Shown here one piece after another: positions 8,982-17,944 of a stretch of 64,000 bases of DNA (positions are counted from its first letter, which is position 1; each line of letters opens with the position of its first letter). Source of the DNA: Gaiellasilicea sp963731615 (GTDB lineage Bacteria; Actinomycetota; Thermoleophilia; Gaiellales; Gaiellaceae); NCBI GenBank assembly GCA_963731615.1, contig CAVSWD010000009.1, positions 248,001-312,000 of the forward strand. The letters are read 5' to 3'. The notes below the pieces were generated by a model. That model searched no databases, was not told the origin of the DNA, and saw nothing but the letters and a program-made list of their open reading frames with translations. Made by a program: the position numbers and the translations under genes.

Positions 8982-9937
8982 CGCGGAACGGCGTGGAGCC
9001 GTCCGCCTGTGTTGTCGGCGACGAGCACGCCGCGCCGGTATGGGACGAGACCGTGCACGTCGACGCGGCGAGCGGCCCGCGCCGGAGTCGTGACGCTGCC
9101 CTCGGCTGGATTGACACGCCGCAGCACGGACATCGTCGGGAAGCCACGCCGGTCGGTCGCCGCGTTGCGCGCCGGCACCCAGAGCGAGCCTGCGGCGGCG
9201 ACGACGTCGATGCCGCCGGCGCCGATCTCGATCGTCGCCTGGACTGCGCCCGTATCAGGGTCGAGCCGGAGCAGGTCGGTGCCGCGGCCGGTCACCCAGA
9301 GCGACCCCGACTCCCACGCCATCCGCTCCGGGGCGTCGCCGGGGACGGTTGCGAGCCGCCGGACACTGTTCGTCGACGTCTCGATCGCGACGAGCCCACG
9401 GTCGCGGTGGTTGATCACCCACGCCCGCCCGCCGCGGAAGACGAGGTCGGCTGGCCCGTCGCCGACCTGGATGCGGGCCGTCACCCTGCGCCGGGCGGGA
9501 TCGATCCGCAGCACCTCGCCGCTCCGGTCGTCGACCGACCAGAGCGAGCCGTCGCCGATCCAGAGGTTGTAGGGCGCCGATGCCCCGGTCGCGATCGTCG
9601 CTGTGACGCGGCCGCTCTTGGTGTCGAGCCGCGAAACCGTCCCGCCGGTGTCGAGCGCCCAGACGGCGCCGAGCCCGGCGACGACGGCGATCGGCGATCC
9701 GAGCAGCTGCGTCGAGCTGCGCCTGCCGGAGGCGAGCGTGGCGCGAAGGACGCGCCCCTCCTCCTTGCACGCGACCCAGGCCGTGGCGCCGGTCAGCGCG
9801 AGCGTTGCGGTCGGCCAGTACGGACCGGCACCGGCGCAGGAGACGAACGTCTTGGCGCCGGGGACACTCGGCGAGGGCGCCGCCGCTGCCGTTCCGGCGA
9901 GGGCGACGAGCACGAGGACGATCGGAAGGCGGCGCAT
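8978..9937 (-). CDS. Secreted YVTN/NHL-type beta-propeller protein (virginiamycin B lyase-like)
   Basis: 319 aa with a clear signal peptide (MRRLPIVLVLVALAGTAAAAP). The rest consists of repeats of about 40-45 residues with a GSLWV or GAVWAL core (GDGSLWSVDD, GRAWVINH, SGSLWVTG, AGSLWVPA), typical of six- or seven-bladed propellers. Resemblance to Vgb is at fold level; lyase activity is not implied. It is transcribed from a promoter just upstream whose spacer holds a palindrome, inside the 3' end of the MarR gene. The mRNA is probably leaderless, because the predicted transcription start coincides with the ATG. Confidence 0.8.
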   Translation of the reverse strand: MRRLPIVLVLVALAGTAAAAPSPSVPGAKTFVSCAGAGPYWPTATLALTGATAWVACKEEGRVLRATLASGRRSSTQLLGSPIAVVAGLGAVWALDTGGTVSRLDTKSGRVTATIATGASAPYNLWIGDGSLWSVDDRSGEVLRIDPARRRVTARIQVGDGPADLVFRGGRAWVINHRDRGLVAIETSTNSVRRLATVPGDAPERMAWESGSLWVTGRGTDLLRLDPDTGAVQATIEIGAGGIDVVAAAGSLWVPARNAATDRRGFPTMSVLRRVNPAEGSVTTPARAARRVDVHGLVPYRRGVLVADNTGGRLHAVPR

Positions 9938-9943
9938 GCCTCT

Positions 9944-9990
9944 GATATATCGCGGTTTCCGCGCTATGTCAATCTAGCGCGGTTTCCGCG
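9944..9990 (-). promoter_or_regulatory. Promoter with two identical palindromes, one filling the -35/-10 spacer
   Basis: On the minus strand TTGACA (9972-9967) is followed by a 17-base spacer and TATATC (9949-9944), then AGAGGC and the ATG of the beta-propeller gene. The palindrome CGCGGTTTCCGCG occurs twice, at 9951-9963 inside the spacer and at 9978-9990 upstream of -35, 27 bp apart. A repressor bound here would block RNA polymerase. The adjacent MarR protein is the obvious candidate, but this is inference. Confidence 0.7.
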
Positions 9991-10448
9991 CTTTTCTCGG
10001 CGAGCGCAGCCCGGCCCGCTCGCACCAACTCCTCGAGAGCCGACCGGTACTCCTCGAGCGAGCCGTCGAGGTGCGCTTCCAGGAGCCGCTCCGCGTCCAG
10101 CACGGCCGGCTCGGCGAGGTCGAGCAGCTCGCGCCCGCGATCGGTCACCTCCAGCTTGTGCGAGCGCCGATCGTCGCTGCTCGGAACCCGACACACGAGC
10201 TCGCCGTCGAACAGGGGCTGCATCCGTTCACGCAGCGTCGAGGGGCGCAGACCGGTCGCACGCTCGAGCTCCCCAGGCGTGATCGGCCCGCTGCGAGCGA
10301 TGTGCGTGAGCAGTACCTGCGCGCCGACCTTGAGGCGCCGCCGCTCGAACTCGCGCCCGACGAGCTCGTTGACGAGCTGGCCGGCGACGTGGATCTCGAA
10401 CAGGACGCTCCTGCGAACGTGCGACACGTGCGCGATCATAGGACGCAC
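9969..10448 (-). CDS. MarR family transcriptional regulator
   Basis: A DNA-binding regulator of up to 159 aa with a winged helix: LKVGAQVLLTHIARSGPITPGELERATGLRPSTLRERM, split here as helix 2 (TPGELERATG) and recognition helix (RPSTLRERM), then the wing with PSSDDRRSHKLEVTDRGREL. Three starts are possible: GTG 10448, ATG 10439 or GTG 10427. The last would be leaderless behind a TATGAT element at 10440-10435. The gene is divergent from fdhB across an 8-bp inverted repeat, and its 3' end carries the promoter of the beta-propeller gene. The ligand is unknown. Confidence 0.87.
   Translation of the reverse strand: MRPMIAHVSHVRRSVLFEIHVAGQLVNELVGREFERRRLKVGAQVLLTHIARSGPITPGELERATGLRPSTLRERMQPLFDGELVCRVPSSDDRRSHKLEVTDRGRELLDLAEPAVLDAERLLEAHLDGSLEEYRSALEELVRAGRAALAEKSAETALD

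Positions 10449-10451
<3 letters not shown>
10425..10451. promoter_or_regulatory. Inverted repeat between marR-like gene and fdhB (candidate operator)
   Basis: CACGTGCG (10425-10432) and CGCACGTG (10444-10451) form perfect 8-bp arms separated by 11 bp. The element covers the candidate start codons of the MarR regulator and the GTG start of fdhB, so a protein bound here could control both. Its sequence differs from the CGCGG palindromes at 9951 and 9978. Confidence 0.5.
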
Positions 10452-11884
<1,433 letters not shown>

Positions 11885-11888
<4 letters not shown>

Positions 11889-14575
11889 TCGAGTTCACGC
11901 TCGACGGTCGTGCCGCGACGGCCTCCGAGGGCGAGCTGCTCGTCCACGCGGCCGCCCGCAACGGCGTCTTCATCCCAACGCTCTGCCACGACGACAAGCT
12001 CGCGCCCTACGGCGGCTGCCGAATGTGCGTCGTGGGAGTCGAAGGCTCACCGCGGCCGCTGCCGGCCTGCGCCACGCGCGTCACCGACGGGATGGCCGTC
12101 AGCACGAACTCGGACGTGCCGCAGCTGCGGAAGACGCTGACGGAGATGCTGCTCTCCGAGCACCTGAACGCCGATCCCGGCGGCCGGCCGAACGAGCTGA
12201 CCGACCTCGCCGAGGAGCTGGGCGCCGAAGCACCGCTGGTCCTCCCCGACGCCAAGCGCGAGCCGTACTCGGACCGCAACCGGCTGATGGGCTACGAGCC
12301 CGACACGTGCATCCTCTGCAACCGCTGCGTCCGGTACACGCAGGAGGTGATGCAGTGCTCCGCGCTCTCGCTCGAGGGCCGCGGGCCGGAGGCGCGCATC
12401 GTCCCGACGTGGGGCAAGAGCTGGCTCGACACCGAGTGCGAGCTCTGCGGCGGCTGCCTCTCGACCTGCCCGACCGGCGCGATCTACGAGAAGTTCCTCG
12501 AAGGGGCGGGCGTGGAGGAGCGAGCGCTAGAGCAGACGAAGACGACCTGCACCTTCTGCGGCGTCGGCTGCCAGATCGACCTGAACGTCGATCCCGAGAC
12601 GAAGCGGATCGTCAAGGTGACCTCGAAGCCGGAATACGTCTCGAACGAGGGCAACCTCTGCGTCAAGGGCCGCTTCGCCTTCAACTTCGTGCATCACCCG
12701 GACCGCCTGACCGAGCCGCTCGTCCGCGGCGACGACGGCGAGCTGCACGAGGCGACCTGGGAGCACGCGCTCCGGGCTGCCGCTGAGGGCCTGCAGGGGG
12801 TGATGGAACGCCACTCGCCCCAGGCGGTCGGAGTGCTCGCCTCCGCCCGGCTGACGAACGAGGAGAACTATCTGATCCAGAAGCTCGCCCGCACCGGCCT
12901 GAAGACCCACTCGGTGCACTCGTGCGAGGCCACCTGACACGCTCCCACTCTCTACGGCCTGGTCAGGTCGCTCGGCAGAGGCGCAACCACCAACTCGATC
13001 CCCGAGATCGAGAACTGCCGCTTCCTGCTCGTGATCGGCTCGAACACGACCGAGGCGCACCCGGTGCTCGCGCTCCGGATCAAGAAGGCGGTCCGGAACG
13101 GCGCCACGCTCGTCGTCGCCGACCCTCGCGCGATCTGGCTGACCAAGCTCGCGAAGCGCCATCTGCAACTGCGCCCCGGCTCGGACGTCTGGCTGCTGAA
13201 CGCGATCATGCACGTGATCCTCGAGGAGGGCCTGCAGGACGACGCATACATCGCGGCCCACTGCGAGGACTTCGACGCCGTCCGCGAGGTCGTCTCCCGC
13301 TACGCCCCCGAGGACGCCGAACGGGTAACGGGTGTTTCGGCCGAGGCGATTCGGGCCACCGCCCGCGAGTACGCGACCGAGCGGCACGCGGCGATCTTCT
13401 ACACGCTCGGGATCACCGAGCATGCCTGCGGCGTCGACAACATCTGGTCGCTCGCGAACCTCGTCCTCATGACCGGGCACCTCGGCTACGAGTCGACCGG
13501 CCTCAACGCGCTCCGGGGCCAGAACAACGTCCAGGGCCTGAACGACTCCGGCGCGAACCCGCACTACCTCCCGGGCTATCAGCCCTGGGACGACCCCGAC
13601 GTGCAGGAGAAGTTCGCGCGGGCATGGGGCGTCGACCTGCCCGAGCGCGCCGGCTGGCGGCTCGACCAGATGATGTCTGGGCTGCACGACGACCGGATCA
13701 AGGCGCTCTACCTGATCGGCGAGAACCCGGCGCAGACCGAGCCGAACGCCCACCACGTCACGGAGGGGCTCGGGAAGCTCGAGTTCGTGGTCGCGCAAGA
13801 CCTGTTCCTCAACGACACGTCGGCCCGGTTCGCGAACGTCGTCTTCCCCGCCTCGAGCTTCGCCGAGAAGGACGGCACGTTCACGAACACGGAGCGGCGG
13901 ATCAACCGCGTCCGCGCCGCCGTGCCGCTGCCGGGCAACGCGCGCGGCGACCGCGAGATCGTGATCATGCTGGCGCGCGCGCTCGGCTGCGACTGGCCGG
14001 AGTACCCCGACGCCGAGTCGGTCTGGAACGAGCTCGCCGACCTCTCGCCCAACTGGTTCGGCGTCCGCTATCCGCGGATCGAGGAGCACGGGATCCAGTG
14101 GCCTTGCCCCTCGGAGGACCATCCCGGGACGATGTTCCTGCACGAGGGACACCCGTCGCTCCCATCGGGCAAGGGGAAGTTCCATCCGGTCGAGTACCAG
14201 CCGCCGATCGAGGAGCCGGACGCGGAGTACCCGTTCGTGTTGTCGACTGGGCGAACGCTGTATCACTACAACTCGGCCGGGATGACGATGCGAGAAGACG
14301 GGATCACCGACAAGCAGGTCGATCCGTTCTTCGAGATCGCGCCGGAGGACGCATCCGCGCTCGGCGTCGCCGAGGGGCAGCTGGTGCGCCTCGTCTCCCG
14401 CCGCGGCGACCTGACCGCACGCGCACAGCTCTCCGACCGCGTCTACCCCGGCCTCGTCTGGATGGCGCTCCACTTCGCCGAGGCGAAGGTGAACTGGCTC
14501 ACGCACGACGTCGGTGACCCGCTGATCGGTACGCCCGAGTACAAGGTTTCCGCAGTTCGGCTCGAGCGCGTGTGA
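11885..14575 (+). CDS. fdhA: Selenocysteine-containing formate dehydrogenase alpha subunit (in-frame TGA = Sec351)
   Basis: The catalytic subunit, 896 aa with Sec. The N-terminal NuoG-like 2Fe-2S domain has Cys34, 45, 48 and 62; the usual His-Cys cluster after it is missing. Two 4Fe-4S sets follow (Cys142/145/148/158 and Cys185/188/191/195). The molybdopterin domain begins with its own 4Fe-4S cluster (Cys222/225/229/259) and ends with the dinucleotide-binding domain near the C-terminus. TGA at 12935-12937 interrupts the frame exactly where the Mo/W ligand belongs: SCEAT-U-HAPTLYGLV. In known enzymes this position is Sec or Cys followed by H-x-P. The frame continues unchanged to 14575. A SECIS-like hairpin follows the TGA. 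Gene callers will split it into two ORFs. Confidence 0.9.
12948..12980 (+). promoter_or_regulatory. Candidate bacterial SECIS element in fdhA
   Basis: Downstream of the TGA, bases 12955-12960 (CGGCCT) pair with 12965-12970 (AGGTCG) in six pairs, one of them G-U, closing the apical loop GGTC at 12961-12964. A lower 4-bp helix CTCT/AGAG (12948-12951 with 12977-12980) can add to it. The loop begins 24 bases after the TGA and has G at its first two positions. Both agree with published descriptions of bacterial SECIS elements, which SelB binds. Not folded computationally. Confidence 0.6.
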
Positions 14576-15315
14576 CTTCGCTCGCACCCCCGTTCGCGGA
14601 GCCGCTGCTGCGAGGCCGCTTCGGGCGTCCCTACTTCTACCTGGAGCAATGCGAGACGACGCAGCGCATGCTCGACGCCGCCCAGCCGGAGGGCGCGGTC
14701 GCGGTCTGCGAGGAGCAGACGAGCGGCCGCGGCCGAATGGGCCGCAGCTGGGAGGCGCCGGCCTCGAGCTCGATCCTCGTCTCGATCCTCCTTCGGCCCC
14801 CCGATGGACGACCGGCGGCCGAGCTGACCCTCGTGGCGGGCGTCGCGACCGCGGTCGTCGTCGAGCGCGCCACCGGTCTCGCGGCGCAGCTGAAGTGGCC
14901 GAACGACGTCATGCTCGACCGGCGCAAGGTCGCCGGCGGGATCGCCGAGCTCAAGGACAGTGCGGTCGTGCTCGGGATCGGGCTGAACGTGAACCAGACG
15001 CCCGAGCAGCTGCCGCGCGAGACGAAGGTGCCCGCCGGATCGCTGCGCTCGATCACGGGCCGGACCTACGAGCGCGGCCCGATCCTGGTCGACCTCTTGC
15101 TCGAGCTGGAGCTCCGCTACGACGCCTGGCGCGACGACGGACTCGACGCGCTCTACGACGATCTCGGCGCCCGCGACTTCCTGCGCGGCAGGCGTGTCAC
15201 CGTCGACGGCGTCGCCGGCACGGCGGAGATGATCAGGCGCGACGGCCGGCTGGCTGTACTGACCGACTCAGGCCCGGTGGTCGTCGAGAGCGGCGAGGTG
15301 CTGTTCGAGCGCTGA
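14572..15315 (+). CDS. birA: Biotin--[acetyl-CoA-carboxylase] ligase
   Basis: Activates biotin to biotinyl-AMP and attaches it to the biotin carrier protein. It has 247 aa and is a class I ligase without an N-terminal helix-turn-helix, so it is not expected to act as a repressor. Motifs: SGRGRMGRSWEAP (the GRGRxGR adenylate loop, about residues 48-54), KWPNDVML with the catalytic Lys, and VLGIGLNVN. The small C-terminal SH3-like domain (RGRRVTVDGVAGTAEMI) is present. The GTG start overlaps the fdhA stop as GTGA, so it is co-translated with the dehydrogenase although functionally unrelated. Confidence 0.93.
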   Translation: MTSLAPPFAEPLLRGRFGRPYFYLEQCETTQRMLDAAQPEGAVAVCEEQTSGRGRMGRSWEAPASSSILVSILLRPPDGRPAAELTLVAGVATAVVVERATGLAAQLKWPNDVMLDRRKVAGGIAELKDSAVVLGIGLNVNQTPEQLPRETKVPAGSLRSITGRTYERGPILVDLLLELELRYDAWRDDGLDALYDDLGARDFLRGRRVTVDGVAGTAEMIRRDGRLAVLTDSGPVVVESGEVLFER

Positions 15316-15796
15316 GAGCTCCGCGGGCGTGTTGACGTTCGCGAGCTCGCGTGGATCGACCTCCAGGACGCGGTCGTTGACGCCGCGAAGCGTCAGCTCG
15401 CCGGCGGCGATCCGTCGCTCGAGCTCGGCGAGGTGCTCCTTCGCGTACGCGCCCGGCAGCGGCCCGGTCTGCACCACAGCCACCGCCTCGCCGAGCGCTC
15501 GAAGCGTCTCCGGCCGGACGAGGGGGCAGTCGACCGGGAGGAAGACGCACGTCCCGCCCGCCGCGTGCAGGCCTGCGACAACTCCGGCGATCGGCGCGCG
15601 CGGCTCGACCGGCTCGACGACGACGTGGAACGGGGGATGTCCGCTCTCCGGGCCTGTCCCCCTTCCCGACCGCGATCCGCGCGTCGAAAGCCTCCCCCAG
15701 CAGGCGCCACCCCCGCTCCGCCAGCGTCTCGTTCCCGAACCGGGCGAGCGCCTTCGGCGAGCCGAACCGCGTCGACGCTCCGCCGACGAGCAGCAC
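15268..15796 (-). CDS. mobA: Molybdenum cofactor guanylyltransferase; one frameshift
   Basis: Links GMP to molybdopterin to form the bis-MGD cofactor used by formate dehydrogenases. About 175 aa after correction. The N-terminus reads VLLVGGASTRFGSPKAL, the nucleotide-binding LxGGxSxRFGxxKA motif. The middle has VVVEPVEPRAPIAGVVAGLHAAGG and FLPVDCPLV, equivalent to the metal-binding DxP region. The frame changes near 15655-15660 within a G-run, where one extra G explains the break. The 3' end overlaps birA antisense by 48 bases. The start is uncertain (GTG 15796 or a non-standard codon just upstream). Confidence 0.8.
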
Positions 15797-15801
15797 TCCC
15801 G

Positions 15802-16543
15802 TTATCCGGGCGATCCCGGCTTCTCCCAGACGGAGACGTGCTTCGTGCTCTCGCTCGTGAACGGCTCGCAGGCCCAGCCACCCCAGCGCTCGCGGAGGCT
15901 CATCCCTGCGAGGCGAGCCATCAAGTCGAGCTCGGACGGCCAGACGTAGCGGAACGGCGGCGAGAAGACCTCGACGGTCCCGCCCTCGACCCAGTAGTGA
16001 TGCGAGACGAGGCCTTGGGTGACGACGTCGATCTCGTCGAAGCCGAGGTGCTCGGGGCTCACATCGAACGGCTGGAACGTCTCGCCCGGCGGCAGCCGCT
16101 GCAGCCCGGGCACGACCACCTCGATCACGAAGCAGCCGCCCGGCTCGAGGTGCGCGGCGACGTTCTCGAAGCACGCCACCTGCTCGTCCTGCGTGGTCAG
16201 ATTCATGATCGTGTTGGCGACGAGGTACGCGAGGGAGAACTGTCCCTCGACCCTCGTCGTCGCGAAGTCGCCTAAGGTGACGCCGAGTCGCTGCGCCCCT
16301 GGTTTCGCGCGCAGCCGCGCGAGCATCGCCTCCGAGAGGTCGATTCCGTGCACGCGGCACGCCTCGCTCGGCGAGCGGGAGCGCGATCCGGCCGGTGCCG
16401 ACGCCGAGCTCGAGCGCGGCCCCGTCGCCTGCGAGCTCGGCGAGGAGGTCGACGATCGGGTCGACCTCGGCGGGGTCGGCCTTCTTCGCGTACCGCTCGT
16501 CAAATCGCGCCGCCACAGGCTCTCCGAAGTGATCCTCAGGCAC
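15802..16543 (-). CDS. Class I SAM-dependent methyltransferase; one frameshift, in frame with fdhD
   Basis: SAM motif I reads ALELGVGTGRIALPLAERG, followed after frame correction by RVHGIDLSEAMLARLR (acidic end of beta-2) and later FVIEVVVPGLQ. The break is near 16360, where one extra C lies in GTGCCGCGTG. The likely GTG start at 16543 lies directly behind the last conserved FdhD residues, in the same frame and with no stop between, so the protein may be made as an FdhD fusion or from an internal start. About 246 aa. The substrate is unknown; its place between mobA and fdhD does not by itself suggest cofactor methylation. Confidence 0.75.
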
Positions 16544-17311
16544 GACGCGCCACGGCTCCGTGTAGACGTTCACCGAGCCACCGCGGACGAAGCCGCAGAG
16601 CGTCATGCCGCGATCCTGCGCGAGCTCGACCGCGAGCGAGGACGGCGCACCGACCGCGACGAGCAGCGGACAGCCCGCCACCGCCCCCTTCTGCACGAGC
16701 TCGAACGAGAGCCGGCCGCTGACGCACAGGATCGAATCCGAGAGCGGGAGCATGCCGTCGAGGAACGCGCGGCCGACGACCTTGTCGAATGCGTTGTGGC
16801 GCCCGACGTCCTCACGCAGGCAGACGAGCTCGCCCGCAGCCGTGAACAACCCCGTCGCGTGCAGACCGCCTGTGGCCTCGAACGCGGTCTGCGCGTCGCG
16901 CAGGCGCTCCGGCAGCGACGCGACAAGCGACGCGGTCACACGCAGATCGGACTCGACGTGCTCCGCCTCGACCGCCACCGCCTCGAGCGCACCCTTGCCA
17001 CAGACGCCGCACGACGACGAGGTGTAGAAGTTCCGCTGGACACGCGCGAGGTCGAAGCCGGGCGCCTCGACCTCCACGGTGTTCGCCGCGAGATCGTCGG
17101 GCGGCGCCGCGGAGAGCGGCCTCAGCCCCTCCGAGATCGCGAACCCGAGCGCCAGCTCCTCGTCGTGCCCAGGGGTGCGCATCGTCACCGCCACCGGTAC
17201 GCCGCCGATCCGGATCTCGAGCGGCTCCTCGACCGCCACGACGTCCTCGGCCTCCCCGCCCGGCACGCGGCGAAGCCGCACACGCGCCGTCGAATTGGCA
17301 GGCGCTTTCAC
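16544..17311 (-). CDS. fdhD: Formate dehydrogenase accessory sulfurtransferase FdhD
   Basis: Transfers sulfur from the IscS cysteine desulfurase to the molybdenum cofactor before insertion into formate dehydrogenase. About 256 residues from the GTG at 17311. Signatures: TPGHDEELALGFAISEGL, the sulfur-carrying CxxC loop in SSCGVCGKGAL, TGGLHATGLF, VCLREDVGRHNAFDKVVG, and CGFVRGGSVNVYT near the end. No stop codon separates it from the methyltransferase. Its presence 1 kb from fdhA supports that enzyme's identity as a molybdenum or tungsten formate dehydrogenase. Confidence 0.93.
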
Positions 17312-17367
17312 ACTCGCAGCGTATCGCGCAGGAAATCGCCCGCTCAGGCATCTAAGGGTGTTGCGCC

Positions 17368-17724
17368 ATGAACGAAACGTCCCCCGATTTCGGTACAGGC
17401 CTCAGAGCCCACCTCGGCCTCGACGCCGCCCAGCTCGCGCTCGCCGCAGAACCGGCTGCGCCGCCGCCATGTCAGCCGGTCGCCGAGCTGGTCGAGGACG
17501 AGGTCGGGGTAGAGGACGCGGATCGGCTCGACGCGCTCGCGGCGCTCGAGGCGGATCTGCTCGAGCGGGAGCGCGCCCTTGCCGCTCGCGAAGCGATCCT
17601 GGCGAGCCGTGCGGGCAGCCTGCTCGCGGCCGCTCAGGCGCTCCACGACGAAGTGCTCGGCGGTGCGCCGGCGCGTTACGACGACGAGCTCGGCCGCCTG
17701 CGGCGGCGGAAGAGCGTCGCCTGA
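17368..17724 (+). CDS. Hypothetical protein with Ala/Glu-rich coiled coil
   Basis: 118 aa, not recognised. The first 50 residues are low-complexity and Pro/Ala/Glu-rich. Residues about 52-95 form a heptad-like amphipathic helix (ALEADLLERERALAAREAIL), probably a coiled coil. No signal peptide or membrane segment. The base composition and codon use match its neighbours. It lies 5 bases upstream of the small membrane protein, suggesting co-transcription. No Shine-Dalgarno is visible before the ATG. Confidence 0.5.
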   Translation: MNETSPDFGTGLRAHLGLDAAQLALAAEPAAPPPCQPVAELVEDEVGVEDADRLDALAALEADLLERERALAAREAILASRAGSLLAAAQALHDEVLGGAPARYDDELGRLRRRKSVA

Positions 17725-17729
17725 CGGGA

Positions 17730-17939
17730 ATGCAAATGCTGACCCGCGTCCGCGAGGATCGCCTGCTGCGCTGGAGCGCGTACGCAGCGGCTCCGGTTCT
17801 CTGGCTCGCGCTCGCGCTCGTGAATCCGTTTCTCCTGCTCTTGCCGCCGCTGACGACACTCGCACTCTGGACGGCGATGCACTACGGCATCGTCGAGCGC
17901 CACGACCCCGTCGAAGTCGACGACCTCGACTACCTTTAA
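17730..17939 (+). CDS. Small membrane protein (69 aa)
   Basis: Starts with ATG five bases after the preceding small gene. Two hydrophobic stretches (about residues 19-30 with APVLWLALALV and 33-47 with FLLLLPPLTTLALW) predict a hairpin in the membrane, with a basic N-terminus (TRVREDRLLR) and an acidic C-terminus (VEVDDLDYL). No family is recognised. It ends five bases before the convergent glmS stop. Confidence 0.5.
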   Translation: MQMLTRVREDRLLRWSAYAAAPVLWLALALVNPFLLLLPPLTTLALWTAMHYGIVERHDPVEVDDLDYL

Positions 17940-17944
17940 GTCGG

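Noticed and set aside
12935..12937. The fdhA TGA as a nonsense mutation or sequencing error
   Set aside because: The frame does not shift, the site is the active-site Sec/Cys position, and a hairpin follows. A TGC-to-TGA error is still possible, so the reads should be checked.
12527..14587. 686-codon open frame antisense to fdhA
   Set aside because: Arg/Val/Asp/Gly-rich composition without any known motif; it is the expected antisense shadow of a very GC-rich gene. Similar long frames lie opposite many genes (for example 1326-2519 and 10590-11855).
15233..17311. A single 692-codon protein from the start of fdhD to the end of mobA
   Set aside because: The open frame is a chain of FdhD, methyltransferase N-terminus, shadow sequence and MobA N-terminus; motifs show three separate proteins.
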